This document shows, one piece after another, positions 7,333 through 15,274 of a DNA stretch of 49,504 bases. Where the stretch lies: the NCBI GenBank assembly GCA_036390995.1, contig DASWAT010000176.1, positions 1-49,504 of the forward strand. Direction: 5' to 3'. Position numbers and translations under genes: made by a program. Every line of letters begins with the position of its first letter. Position 1 is the first letter of the stretch. Origin of the DNA: DASQQQ01 sp036390995 (GTDB lineage: Bacteria; Actinomycetota; UBA4738; HRBIN12). The notes under the pieces are model-generated. The model had not been told where the DNA came from and did not search any database. It was given only the letters and a program-made list of their open reading frames with translations.

Positions 7333-7345
7333 ATCCCGTCGGGAT
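7333..7345. promoter_or_regulatory. 13-bp palindrome ATCCCG-T-CGGGAT
   Basis: This is the third palindrome in the 169-bp spacer, two bases beyond the previous one. It may be part of the same operator cluster or a small hairpin. Function is unknown. Confidence 0.35.
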
Positions 7346-7391
7346 GGAGGCCACAACGCGAAGCGACCGCTGGCGGGTCCGAGGCGGAGAC

Positions 7392-7397
7392 TAGAAT
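7392..7397 (+). promoter_or_regulatory. -10 element of polA, leaderless start
   Basis: TAGAAT at 7392-7397 ends 7 nt before the GTG at 7405, so transcription should begin at or next to the start codon. No ribosome-binding site is present. No clear -35 is seen. Confidence 0.55.
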
Positions 7398-7404
7398 CCG
7401 CGAG

Positions 7405-10050
7405 GTGGCGAACGCGATCGACGACCCCCCGAAGCGGCTCTTCCTCCTCGACGGGCACAGCCTCTCGTACCGAGCCTTCTTCGCGCTGCCCCAGACCCTC
7501 GCCACGAGCACCGGACAGATCACGAACGCTGTCTACGGCTTCACCTCGATGCTGATCAAGCTTCTGGCCGAGGAGAAGCCGGACCTCATCGCGGTCGCGT
7601 TCGACATCGGCAAGCCCACCGTCCGATTGGAGAAGTACGCCGAGTACAAGGCGGGGCGGCCCGAGACGCCCGACGAGTTCCGTCAGCAGCTCGGGCTGAT
7701 CGTCGATGTGTTGGAGACGCTTCACATCCCGGTCATCGGCGTCGAGGGGCACGAGGCCGACGACGCCATCGCAACGCTCGCCACCCGCGCGGCCGATCGA
7801 GGGATCGAGGTCGTGATCGTCACCGCCGACCGGGACTTCTTCCAGCTCGTGAGCCCCGGCATCCGCGTCATGTTCAACGTGAAGGGCATCTCCGAGATCA
7901 AGCTCTACGACGAGCAGGCCGTGGAGGAACGGTTCGGCCTGCCGCCGACGAAGTACCTCGAGTACGTGGCCCTGAAGGGGGATCCGTCGGACAACATCCC
8001 CGGTGTGCCCGGGGTGGGGGAGAAGACCGCGTCGAAGCTCGTCCAGGACTTCGGATCGATCGAGGAGATCCTGGCCCACACCGATCGGCTGAAGGGGAGG
8101 TTGAAGACCTCCATCGAGGAGGCCGGGGAGCAACTGGTCCTGAACAAGGATCTGGCGAAGCTCGACACGGACCTCGACCTCGAGGTCGGGCCCGAGGACT
8201 GCCTGATGGGCGAGTGGGACATGGACGCCGTCCACCGCCTGTTCACGTCGCTCGAGTTCCGCACGCTCCTCGAGCGCCTGGAGGAGGTGGCCCGCGGCGT
8301 GAAGCCCGTCGTGGAAGTGGCCGAGCTCGATCTGCGCGAGGCCACCGAGAAGGAGCTGGCGTCGCTGCTGTCCTCGAACGCGCCGAAGGGCGTGCGACTC
8401 GAGCTCGAGGCGCGCGCCGTGACCGGCGTCGCGGTCTCTGCCGGAGGGGGACAAGCCGCCTACACGGCCGTGGCGAAGCTCGACCGCTTCGCTCCGCTGC
8501 TCGCGGACCCGGAGGTTCCGAAGTGGATGCACGACGCGAAGGAGGCGGAGGCGGCCGTCCTCGCGTCGGGGGGCGCACTCTCCGGGCTGGCGTTCGACAC
8601 CATGCTCGCCGGATACCTGCTGGACCCGGCCACGGCCTCGTATCCACTGGCCGCGCTCTGCGAGCAGTACCTGGGCACCGACGTCCTCGGCAGCGTGGGC
8701 GAGGAGTCCGAGGGGCAGCTGTTCGGCCAGAGCTGGCGGCTGGCCGCCGCCGAGGCGGCGGCCGTCGCCCTGCTCGCGCCGGTGATGGCCGAGCGCATCG
8801 AGAAAGCCGGCCTCCGGGCGCTGCTCGAGGACGTCGAGCTGCCGCTGTCCTCGGTCCTGGCCCGGATGCAGGCGCGCGGCGTGGCCCTCGACGTCGGGTA
8901 CCTCGAGGAGATGGCCGAGGGGATCCGCGACCGGATGGTCACGCTGATGCACGAGATCTACCGGCACGCGGGCGAGGAGTTCAACCTGAACTCCCCTCCG
9001 CAGCTTCGGACGGTCCTGTACGAGAAGCTCCGCCTCTCACCCGGCAAGCGCACGCCGAAGGGTCAGCTGTCCACGGACGCCAGCGTTCTGGAGAAGCTCC
9101 GCGACCAGCACCCGATCGTCGACGCGCTCCTGCAATGGCGGGAGCTCGACAAGCTGAACTCCACGTACCTCGAGGCGTTGCCACGGCAGGTCGACACCGC
9201 CGACAGGCGCGTGCATACCACGTTCAACCAGACCGGTGCGGCCACCGGACGTCTCTCGTCGGTGAACCCGAACCTGCAGAACATCCCGGTCCGGGGTGAG
9301 CTCGGTCGGCAGATCCGGCGGGCGTTCGTCCCGGGGTCGAAGGATCAGGTGCTGCTGGTGGCCGACTACTCGCAGATCGAGCTCCGGATCCTCGCGCACC
9401 TCTCGCGGGACGAAGGCTTGCGGGCGGCGTTCGAGTCGGGGACAGACATCCACACCGCCACGGCGGCCCGGGTGTTCCGGCTCCCGGAGGCACAGGTCGA
9501 CCCCGAGTTGCGGCGTCGGGCGAAGGCCGTGAACTACGGCCTGGCCTACGGGATGAACGCATACGGCCTTGCGACGCGACTCGAGATCGCACCGGACGAG
9601 GCCCAGGAGTTCATCGACGCGTACTTCGCGAGCTTCCCCCAGATCAAGGACTTCCTGGAGCGCCAGGTGGCGAAGGCCACCGCCGAAGGGTTCACGGAGA
9701 CCCTGCTGGGCCGCCGCCGGTACCTGCCCGAGCTCCAAGCCTCGAACCCACGGGTGCGCGACATGGGCCGCCGGATGGCGCTGAACGCGCCGATCCAGGG
9801 CAGCGCCGCCGACGTGTTCAAGCTCGGGATGATCGAGGTGGACCGAGCCCTGGACGCCTCGGACCTGGACTGCCGCATGCTGCTCACCGTGCACGACGAG
9901 CTGGTCTTCGAGGTGCCCAAGCGGCGGGTCCAGGCCGCCGCCGCCCTCGTCAAGGAGCAGATGGAGTCGGCGTACGGGCTGATCGTGCCGCTGCGCGCGG
10001 ATATCGGCTGGGGCCCCGACTGGGCCGCCGCCGCTCCCGCCGGCCACTGA
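7405..10050 (+). CDS. polA: DNA polymerase I
   Basis: Repair and Okazaki-fragment polymerase, 881 aa. An N-terminal 5'-3' exonuclease domain (residues 1 to ~290, starting near FLLDGHSLSYRAFFALP) is followed by a degenerate 3'-5' exonuclease-like domain (~320-480) without the usual DxE metal-binding pair, and then the polymerase domain. Motif A is DYSQIELRILAHLSRD, motif B is KAVNYGLAYGM, and motif C is VHDELVFEV. The Tyr in motif B is at the position that is Phe in E. coli and Taq, as in other actinobacterial enzymes. The GTG start is chosen because the protein must begin just before RLFLLDGH and a -10 lies 7 nt upstream. Proofreading is probably absent. With UvrABC it completes excision repair. 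Confidence 0.96.
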   Translation: MANAIDDPPKRLFLLDGHSLSYRAFFALPQTLATSTGQITNAVYGFTSMLIKLLAEEKPDLIAVAFDIGKPTVRLEKYAEYKAGRPETPDEFRQQLGLIVDVLETLHIPVIGVEGHEADDAIATLATRAADRGIEVVIVTADRDFFQLVSPGIRVMFNVKGISEIKLYDEQAVEERFGLPPTKYLEYVALKGDPSDNIPGVPGVGEKTASKLVQDFGSIEEILAHTDRLKGRLKTSIEEAGEQLVLNKDLAKLDTDLDLEVGPEDCLMGEWDMDAVHRLFTSLEFRTLLERLEEVARGVKPVVEVAELDLREATEKELASLLSSNAPKGVRLELEARAVTGVAVSAGGGQAAYTAVAKLDRFAPLLADPEVPKWMHDAKEAEAAVLASGGALSGLAFDTMLAGYLLDPATASYPLAALCEQYLGTDVLGSVGEESEGQLFGQSWRLAAAEAAAVALLAPVMAERIEKAGLRALLEDVELPLSSVLARMQARGVALDVGYLEEMAEGIRDRMVTLMHEIYRHAGEEFNLNSPPQLRTVLYEKLRLSPGKRTPKGQLSTDASVLEKLRDQHPIVDALLQWRELDKLNSTYLEALPRQVDTADRRVHTTFNQTGAATGRLSSVNPNLQNIPVRGELGRQIRRAFVPGSKDQVLLVADYSQIELRILAHLSRDEGLRAAFESGTDIHTATAARVFRLPEAQVDPELRRRAKAVNYGLAYGMNAYGLATRLEIAPDEAQEFIDAYFASFPQIKDFLERQVAKATAEGFTETLLGRRRYLPELQASNPRVRDMGRRMALNAPIQGSAADVFKLGMIEVDRALDASDLDCRMLLTVHDELVFEVPKRRVQAAAALVKEQMESAYGLIVPLRADIGWGPDWAAAAPAGH

Positions 10051-10058
10051 ACGGCGGG
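10036..10058 (+). terminator. Stem-loop spanning the polA stop codon
   Basis: CCCGCCG (10036-10042) pairs with CGGCGGG (10052-10058) around a loop containing the TGA stop. A second small stem, CCCGC/GCGGG, follows at 10068-10082. There is no U-tract, so termination is inferred from position. Confidence 0.35.
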
Positions 10059-10090
10059 CCGGCATTCCCCGCGACCTGCGGGTTCGGTCG

Positions 10091-10120
10091 TTGACGTGCG
10101 AAATCGTGCGCGGCTACCAT
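10091..10120 (+). promoter_or_regulatory. Promoter of rpsA
   Basis: -35 TTGACG (10091-10096) and -10 TACCAT (10115-10120) are separated by 18 nt. This is the best two-box promoter in the window, fitting a highly expressed ribosomal protein gene. The predicted leader is about 70 nt. Confidence 0.65.
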
Positions 10121-10197
10121 TCCCGGGCCGCGAGGCAGCTTTTCCGCACCTCGGCAAATCCCACCCGCCGCGGTGCGCGCCTTGCGCGCGGAAGGAG

Positions 10198-11640
10198 ATG
10201 GTTCACATAGACACGAGCGAGACCAAGGCCGCGCCCGAGCGCGACCTGACCCCTGAGGAGCTCCGCGATGCCATGGAGGCCTCCCTCCGGGACTTCAAGG
10301 ACGGGGACATCGTCGACGGCGAGGTTGTGAAGATCGACCGGGACGAGGTCCTCGTCGACATCGGCTACAAGTCCGAAGGTGTCGTTCCCACCAAGGAGCT
10401 GTCGATCCGCCACGACGTCGACCCGAACGAGGTCGTGAAGGTCGGCGACAAGATCGAGGCCCTGGTGCTCCAGAAGGAGGACAAGGAGGGCCGGCTGATC
10501 CTGTCGAAGAAGCGCGCGCAGTACGAGCGCGCGTGGGGCCGGATCGAGGAGGTCATGCAGTCGGGCAGCACGATCAAGGGCCCCGTCATCGAGGTGGTGA
10601 AGGGCGGCTTGATCCTCGACATCGGGCTCCGCGGGTTCCTGCCCGCCTCGCTCGTCGACCTGCGCCGGGTGCGCGACCTACACCCGTTCGTGGGCACCGA
10701 GCTCGAGGCGAAGATCATCGAGCTCGACCGCAACCGGAACAACGTGGTGCTGTCCCGCCGGGCCTTCCTCGAGGAGTCCCAGAGCGAGGACCGCAAGAAG
10801 TTCCTGGAGTCGCTGCAGAAGGGTGAGCGGCGCAAGGGCAAGGTCTCCTCCATCGTGAACTTCGGCGCGTTCGTGGACCTGGGCGGCGTGGACGGCCTGG
10901 TCCACGTCTCCGAGCTGTCCTGGAAGCACGTCGACCACCCGAGCGAGGTCGTCCAGGTGGGCCAGGAGGTCGAGGTCGAGGTGCTCGACGTCGACCTGGA
11001 GCGCGAGCGTGTGTCGCTCTCGCTGAAGGCCACCCAGGAGGACCCGTGGAAGGAGTTCGAGCGCAAGTACCAGGCCGGCGAGATCATCGAGGGTCAGGTA
11101 ACGAAGCTCGTGCCGTTCGGCGCCTTCGTGCGGGTGGCCCAGGGGATCGAGGGTCTGGTCCACATCTCCGAGATCTCGGAGGCTCACGTGGATACGCCCG
11201 AGTCGGTGCTCTCGGTGGGCGACGACGTTCGGGTGAAGGTGATCGAGGTCGACGTGCCGCGGCGGCGGATCAGCCTGTCGATGCGCCAGGTCGGCGACGC
11301 CCTTCCGACGATCCGCGAGCCGGAGATCGAGGAAGAGGTCGCTCCCGCGCCCGAGGTCGAGGTCGCAGCGGAGGAGGCTCCGATCGCCGAGGTGACCGAG
11401 CCGGGCGAGGCCGCAGCCGCTGCCGTGGTCGAGGCCCCCCTCGCGCCCGCCCCACCGCCCGCGGCGGCCGCGCCGGCTGCACCCGAGACGACTGCGGAGG
11501 GGGCTCCCCAGCCGGTCGCCGAGCCCGCGGAGCCGGTCGCCGAGCCCGCGGAGCCGGTCGCCGAGCCTGCGGAGGAAGAGGATGTCTCGCTGGAGTCGAT
11601 CCTCGAGGACCTGAAGCGGCGGGAAGGCCGCACCGAGTAA
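10198..11640 (+). CDS. rpsA: 30S ribosomal protein S1
   Basis: mRNA-binding ribosomal protein, 480 aa. Four S1 RNA-binding domains are visible at about residues 36-105, 122-190, 207-276 and 293-362. The first contains DGDIVDGEVVKIDRDEVLVDIGYKSEG, and the last two carry the best RNA-binding surface (NFGAFVDLG, PFGAFVRVA). A C-terminal Ala/Pro/Glu-rich tail of ~110 residues contains three 7-residue repeats (PVAEPAE). The ATG at 10198 directly abuts GAAGGAG with no spacing, which is odd for a normal ribosome site, but no better ATG, GTG or TTG exists nearby. It is co-directional with coaE, as in other Actinomycetota. Confidence 0.95.
   Translation: MVHIDTSETKAAPERDLTPEELRDAMEASLRDFKDGDIVDGEVVKIDRDEVLVDIGYKSEGVVPTKELSIRHDVDPNEVVKVGDKIEALVLQKEDKEGRLILSKKRAQYERAWGRIEEVMQSGSTIKGPVIEVVKGGLILDIGLRGFLPASLVDLRRVRDLHPFVGTELEAKIIELDRNRNNVVLSRRAFLEESQSEDRKKFLESLQKGERRKGKVSSIVNFGAFVDLGGVDGLVHVSELSWKHVDHPSEVVQVGQEVEVEVLDVDLERERVSLSLKATQEDPWKEFERKYQAGEIIEGQVTKLVPFGAFVRVAQGIEGLVHISEISEAHVDTPESVLSVGDDVRVKVIEVDVPRRRISLSMRQVGDALPTIREPEIEEEVAPAPEVEVAAEEAPIAEVTEPGEAAAAAVVEAPLAPAPPPAAAAPAAPETTAEGAPQPVAEPAEPVAEPAEPVAEPAEEEDVSLESILEDLKRREGRTE
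11512..11574 (+). repeat. Three tandem 21-bp repeats in the rpsA tail
   Basis: Copies at 11512-11532, 11533-11553 and 11554-11574 are identical except for one base in the last. Each unit encodes seven residues (PVAEPAE), so length changes by slippage would keep the frame. Confidence 0.8.
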
Positions 11641-11643
11641 CCC

Positions 11644-12261
11644 ATGCTCCTCGTCGGCCTCACCGGCGGGATCGGCTCCGGCAAGTCCACGGTCGCCCGT
11701 CTGCTCGAGGAGCGTGGAGCCGTGGTCTTCGACGCCGATGTCCTGGCCCGCCGGGCGGTCGAGCCCGGCTCGCCGGGTCACGCCAAGGTGGTCGAGCGGT
11801 TCGGGGACCAGGTCCTCGAGCCGGGCGGTGCGATCGACCGCGAGGCGCTGGCCGGCATCGTGTTCCGCGACGCCGCCGCCCGCCTCGACCTGGAGGCCAT
11901 CGTCCATCCCGAGGTCCGGCGGCTGTTCGCCGAGGGCTGCGAGGAGTACGAGGGAACGACCCGGGTGGTGGTGTTCAGCGCGCCGCTCCTCGTCGAGACG
12001 GGCATGCACACCGCGTTCGAGGTGCTGATCGTGGTGTCGACCACGGTGCAGACCCAGATCGACCGGCTCATGCGGGACCGCGGCATGTCCGAGGAGCAGA
12101 CCCGGGCGCGGATGCACGCCCAGGCTCCGCTCGAGGACAAGGCCGCGGTAGCCGACTACCTGATCGACAACGAGGGGACCCCCGAGGATCTCGAGGGTCA
12201 GGTGGACCGGATCTGGCGAGAGCTGGCCGAGCGGGGCCGGTCCGGCGCCGTCTCCGACTGA
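11644..12261 (+). CDS. coaE: Dephospho-CoA kinase
   Basis: Catalyses the last step of coenzyme A synthesis, ATP-dependent phosphorylation of the 3'-OH of dephospho-CoA. It has 205 aa, normal for the bacterial enzyme. The P-loop is GLTGGIGSGKST, followed by the family-typical FDADVLARRAVEPGSPG segment and the lid region RLMRDRGMSEEQTRARM. It starts at ATG 11644, three bases after the rpsA stop, so it is co-transcribed with rpsA. It lacks the extra C-terminal UPF0157 domain found in mycobacteria. Confidence 0.95.
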   Translation: MLLVGLTGGIGSGKSTVARLLEERGAVVFDADVLARRAVEPGSPGHAKVVERFGDQVLEPGGAIDREALAGIVFRDAAARLDLEAIVHPEVRRLFAEGCEEYEGTTRVVVFSAPLLVETGMHTAFEVLIVVSTTVQTQIDRLMRDRGMSEEQTRARMHAQAPLEDKAAVADYLIDNEGTPEDLEGQVDRIWRELAERGRSGAVSD

Positions 12262-12275
12262 ACGCGGCCGATGGC

Positions 12276-12281
12276 TATCAT
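12276..12281 (+). promoter_or_regulatory. -10 element of the HAD hydrolase gene
   Basis: TATCAT (12276-12281) ends 7 nt before GTG 12289, which supports a leaderless start there. The in-frame ATG at 12271 lies upstream of this hexamer and would not be in the transcript. Confidence 0.5.
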
Positions 12282-12288
12282 CGGCGCC

Positions 12289-12987
12289 GTGAGCTACGAG
12301 GCGGTCTTCTTCGACGCCGGGGAGACCCTGGTCCATCCGCACCCCACGTTCCCGGACCTTTTCGCGACGATCCTGCAGCGTGAGGGGTTCGACGTGGGCG
12401 CGGAGACGATCCGGGACCGGATCCACGTGGTCTTCGATCGGTTCCGGCAGGCCGCCGAGACGAACGAGTTGTGGACCACCACGGCGGAGAAGTCCCGGCG
12501 GTTCTGGCACGACGTCTACCACATCTTCTTCCGCGAGCTGGGGATCCCCGACACCGACGCGCTGATCGCCACCGTGTACGGCGAGTTCACGGACACGGCG
12601 AACTACGCGCTCTTCGAGGACGTCGTGCCCACGCTGGAGGTCCTCCGCTCGCACGGGCTCACGCTCGGGGTCATCTCCAACTTCGAGGAGTGGCTGGAGC
12701 GGCTGCTCGACCAGCTCGGCGTCAGCGGCTACTTCCCCGTGCGCGTGATCTCCGGCGTCGAGGGGCTGGAGAAGCCCGATCCCCGTATCTTCCGTCTGGC
12801 GCTCGAGCGCGCCGGCGCCCAGGCCGGGCGCTCCGTCTACGTCGGCGACAACCCGGAGTTCGACGTGGAGCCCGCCGCCGCGGTGGGCATGTTCCCCGTG
12901 CTGATCGACCGGCGCGAGCGGTTCCCGCGGCGGAACGGCTCGCGCATCACCACGCTCGCCGACTTGCCGGACCTGCTGGGGCTGTGA
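12289..12987 (+). CDS. HAD-superfamily hydrolase (subfamily IA)
   Basis: Haloacid-dehalogenase-fold hydrolase of 232 aa. Motif I is FFDAGETL, motif II VISNFEEW, motif III the Lys in EKPDPRIF, and motif IV YVGDNPEFD. A helical cap lies between motifs I and II. Motif I has Gly where phosphatases usually have the second Asp, so the acid-base residue may be missing or replaced. Substrates cannot be inferred, and non-phosphatase activity is possible. The start at GTG 12289 follows a -10-like TATCAT by 7 nt. The stop overlaps the DUF2203 start, so the three genes to 14335 form an operon. Confidence 0.85.
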   Translation: MSYEAVFFDAGETLVHPHPTFPDLFATILQREGFDVGAETIRDRIHVVFDRFRQAAETNELWTTTAEKSRRFWHDVYHIFFRELGIPDTDALIATVYGEFTDTANYALFEDVVPTLEVLRSHGLTLGVISNFEEWLERLLDQLGVSGYFPVRVISGVEGLEKPDPRIFRLALERAGAQAGRSVYVGDNPEFDVEPAAAVGMFPVLIDRRERFPRRNGSRITTLADLPDLLGL

Positions 12988-13361
12988 CCGTGGCCGAGGA
13001 GCGCGTCTACACGGTGGAGGAGGCGAACGAGCTCCTGCCCGAGCTGCGCACCCGGCTGGAGCGGATCCGGACGAACCGGCAGATCGTCCTCCGGGCGGCC
13101 GAACGGATCCGGGCGAAGGTGGCGAAGGACGGCGGCGGGCACGAGGGGAAGGACTACTGGGAGGCCTCGGCCGCGCTGAAGGCCGATGTGGAGCAGCTCG
13201 CCGAGCAGAACGTCCTCCTGCGCGATCCCGAGGCCGGCCTGGTCGACTTCCCGGGCGAGCGTGAGGGGCGGGGGGTCTACCTCTGCTGGCGGCTGGGGGA
13301 AGAGCGGATCGGTTTCTGGCACGAGATCCACTCGGGGTTCGTGGGACGGCAGCCGCTTTGA
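12984..13361 (+). CDS. DUF2203 family protein
   Basis: Small cytoplasmic protein of 125 aa, of unknown function. It opens with the family-typical VYTVEEANELLPELRTRLERI segment, continues with an Arg/Lys-rich helix, and ends with the conserved VYLCWRLGEERIGFWHEIHSGFVGR segment. The start is GTG 12984, overlapping the HAD stop by four bases (GTGA). A second GTG six bases downstream would also work. The next gene starts at a TTGA overlap, so it is translationally coupled on both sides. Confidence 0.85.
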   Translation: MTVAEERVYTVEEANELLPELRTRLERIRTNRQIVLRAAERIRAKVAKDGGGHEGKDYWEASAALKADVEQLAEQNVLLRDPEAGLVDFPGEREGRGVYLCWRLGEERIGFWHEIHSGFVGRQPL

Positions 13362-14335
13362 CCGGCAGGCCGAAGATCGTGGTCCTCGGTGCGGATGCCT
13401 CGGAGCCTCCTCCCGGCCTGGAGGGAGTGGGGGAGGTCGCCGACCTCGCGTTCGCCTCGACGAGACAGGCGCTGGAGGAAGCCCTTCCCGGGGCAGGCGT
13501 CCTGTTCGCCTGGCACGCGGATCGCGAGCTCCTCCCGGCGGCCTGGCCCCTGGCCAAGGACCTGAAGTGGATCCAAACGGCCTCGGCCGGGGTCGACTGG
13601 CTCTTGTTCTCCGACCTCGTCGAGAGCCACGTGGTCGTGACGAACGCCCGCGGGGTGTTCGATCAGGCCATGGCCGAATACGTCCTGGGCCTCGTGCTGG
13701 CGATGGCGAAGGGCCTGCCGGCGACCCTCGAGCACCAGCGGCGCAAGGAGTGGGCCCACCGCGACGCCGAGACCCTCGACGGCCAGCGACTCCTGATGGC
13801 CGGGGTCGGACCGATCGGTCGCGCCATCGGCCGGACCGTCACCCTGATGGGCATGGAGGTCCGCGGCGTGGGGCGCACGTCGAGGACGGGCGACGACGTC
13901 TTCGAGACGATCTACGGCGCCGACGAGCTGGCCGAGGCGGTGACCTGGGCGGACTGGATCGTGAACGCCCTTCCGCTGACGAAGGACACTCGCCACCTGT
14001 TCGACGATGTCGTGTTCGCGGCGATGCCGGCGCACGCGCGGTTCGTCAACGTGGGCCGGGGAGCCACGGTCGACGAGCCTGCCCTGGTCGCGGCCCTGCG
14101 GGACGGCCGCCTGGCGGGGGCGGCGCTCGATGTGTTCGAGGAGGAGCCGCTGCCGAAGGACAGTCCGCTGTGGGAGCTGCCGAACGTGATCGTCTCTCCG
14201 CACATGTCCGGCAACTTCGCGGGGTGGCGCGAGGGCTCGGTGGAGGTCTTCCTGGAGAACCTGGTCCGGTACGTGAGCGGCCGCCCTCTCACGAACGTGG
14301 TGAACAAGCGCCGCGGCTATCCCACCGGCGAGTAG
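13358..14335 (+). CDS. D-isomer-specific 2-hydroxyacid dehydrogenase
   Basis: NAD(P)-dependent reductase or oxidase of 2-keto/2-hydroxy acids, 325 aa. The N-terminal substrate domain is followed by a nucleotide-binding domain with a GxGxxG loop (GVGPIGRAIG). The catalytic Arg lies in NVGRGATVDE, the Glu in DVFEEEPLP, and the His in VSPHMSGN. The TTG start at 13358 overlaps the DUF2203 stop (TTGA). It resembles the phosphoglycerate-dehydrogenase-like group of unassigned substrate. The operon context (HAD and DUF2203) does not name a pathway. Confidence 0.9.
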   Translation: MTGRPKIVVLGADASEPPPGLEGVGEVADLAFASTRQALEEALPGAGVLFAWHADRELLPAAWPLAKDLKWIQTASAGVDWLLFSDLVESHVVVTNARGVFDQAMAEYVLGLVLAMAKGLPATLEHQRRKEWAHRDAETLDGQRLLMAGVGPIGRAIGRTVTLMGMEVRGVGRTSRTGDDVFETIYGADELAEAVTWADWIVNALPLTKDTRHLFDDVVFAAMPAHARFVNVGRGATVDEPALVAALRDGRLAGAALDVFEEEPLPKDSPLWELPNVIVSPHMSGNFAGWREGSVEVFLENLVRYVSGRPLTNVVNKRRGYPTGE

Positions 14336-14365
14336 TCGCGGCCTCGCGGTAGGGTGTCTGGTCCG

Positions 14366-15274
14366 ATGAGCGAGACGGCGATCGAGGTCACGGGTCTGCG
14401 CAAGTCCTATGGGGACGTGGAGGCGGTCAAGGGGATCGACTTCCACGTGGATCGCGGCGAGGTGTTCGCGCTCCTAGGGCCGAACGGGGCGGGCAAGACC
14501 ACCACGGTCGAGATCCTGGAGGGCTATCGAGATCCCTCGGCAGGACACGTCCGGGTCCTCGGCCACGATCCCGCGAGGCACGAGCGCGCGCTGCTTCGTC
14601 GGGTCGGCATCGTGCTGCAGTCCGTGGGGGTCGACCCGTACCTCACCGTTCGCGAGACCGTGGAGCTGTACGCGGGCTACTACCCGGACCCGCGGAACGT
14701 CGACGACGTCCTCGCGGTCGTCGGCCTCACCGAGAAGCGGGACACGCGGGTCCTCCGGCTCTCGGGCGGGCAGCAGCGACGCCTGGATGTGGCCATCGCG
14801 CTGGCCGGCGATCCCGAGCTGCTGTTCCTCGACGAGCCGACCACCGGGTTCGACCCAGGTGCCCGGCGCAACGCCTGGGAGATCGTGCGCAACCTGACCG
14901 CGCTGGGGAAGACCGTCCTCCTCACGACGCACTACATGGACGAGGCCCAGGATCTGGCCAACCGGGTGGCGGTGCTCTCGAAGGGGGAGATCGTGGCGGA
15001 GGGGCCGCCCGACACCTTGGCCGGGCGCGACGAGATGATCGCCCGGATCCGCTACCGCGTGCCGCAGGGTTCGCCCCCACTGCCCGAGTGGGGCCAGATG
15101 CGCCTCGGCAACGGGACGTACGAGATGATCGCCGAGGACCCCACGAAGATGCTGCACGAGCTCACCAGCTGGGCCCTCGAGCGTGGGGTCCGGTTCGAGA
15201 CGATCGAGGTCATGCGGCCGAGCCTCGAGGACGTCTACCTCGAGCTCACCGATGCCGAGGCAGGGGCGGAGTGA
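14366..15274 (+). CDS. ABC transporter ATP-binding protein (ABC-2 exporter type)
   Basis: Cytoplasmic ATPase of an efflux-type ABC system, 302 aa. Walker A is GPNGAGKTTT, the signature is LSGGQQRRLDVA, Walker B is LLFLDEPTTGFDP, and the switch is TTHYMDEAQ. The C-terminal ~80 residues form the accessory domain usual in DrrA/CcmA-like drug or lipid exporters. ATG 14366 is chosen because an earlier in-frame GTG (14354) overlaps a -10-like TAGGGT (14350-14355). It overlaps the permease start by four bases. Confidence 0.92.
   Translation: MSETAIEVTGLRKSYGDVEAVKGIDFHVDRGEVFALLGPNGAGKTTTVEILEGYRDPSAGHVRVLGHDPARHERALLRRVGIVLQSVGVDPYLTVRETVELYAGYYPDPRNVDDVLAVVGLTEKRDTRVLRLSGGQQRRLDVAIALAGDPELLFLDEPTTGFDPGARRNAWEIVRNLTALGKTVLLTTHYMDEAQDLANRVAVLSKGEIVAEGPPDTLAGRDEMIARIRYRVPQGSPPLPEWGQMRLGNGTYEMIAEDPTKMLHELTSWALERGVRFETIEVMRPSLEDVYLELTDAEAGAE

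Noticed and set aside
11512..11574. CRISPR-like repeats
   Set aside because: The units are contiguous, in frame and inside the rpsA coding tail, with no spacers.
10678..13557. A 959-codon open frame on the minus strand
   Set aside because: It spans rpsA, coaE, the HAD gene and more on the opposite strand, has no domain or start signal, and is explained by GC-rich third positions of the real genes.
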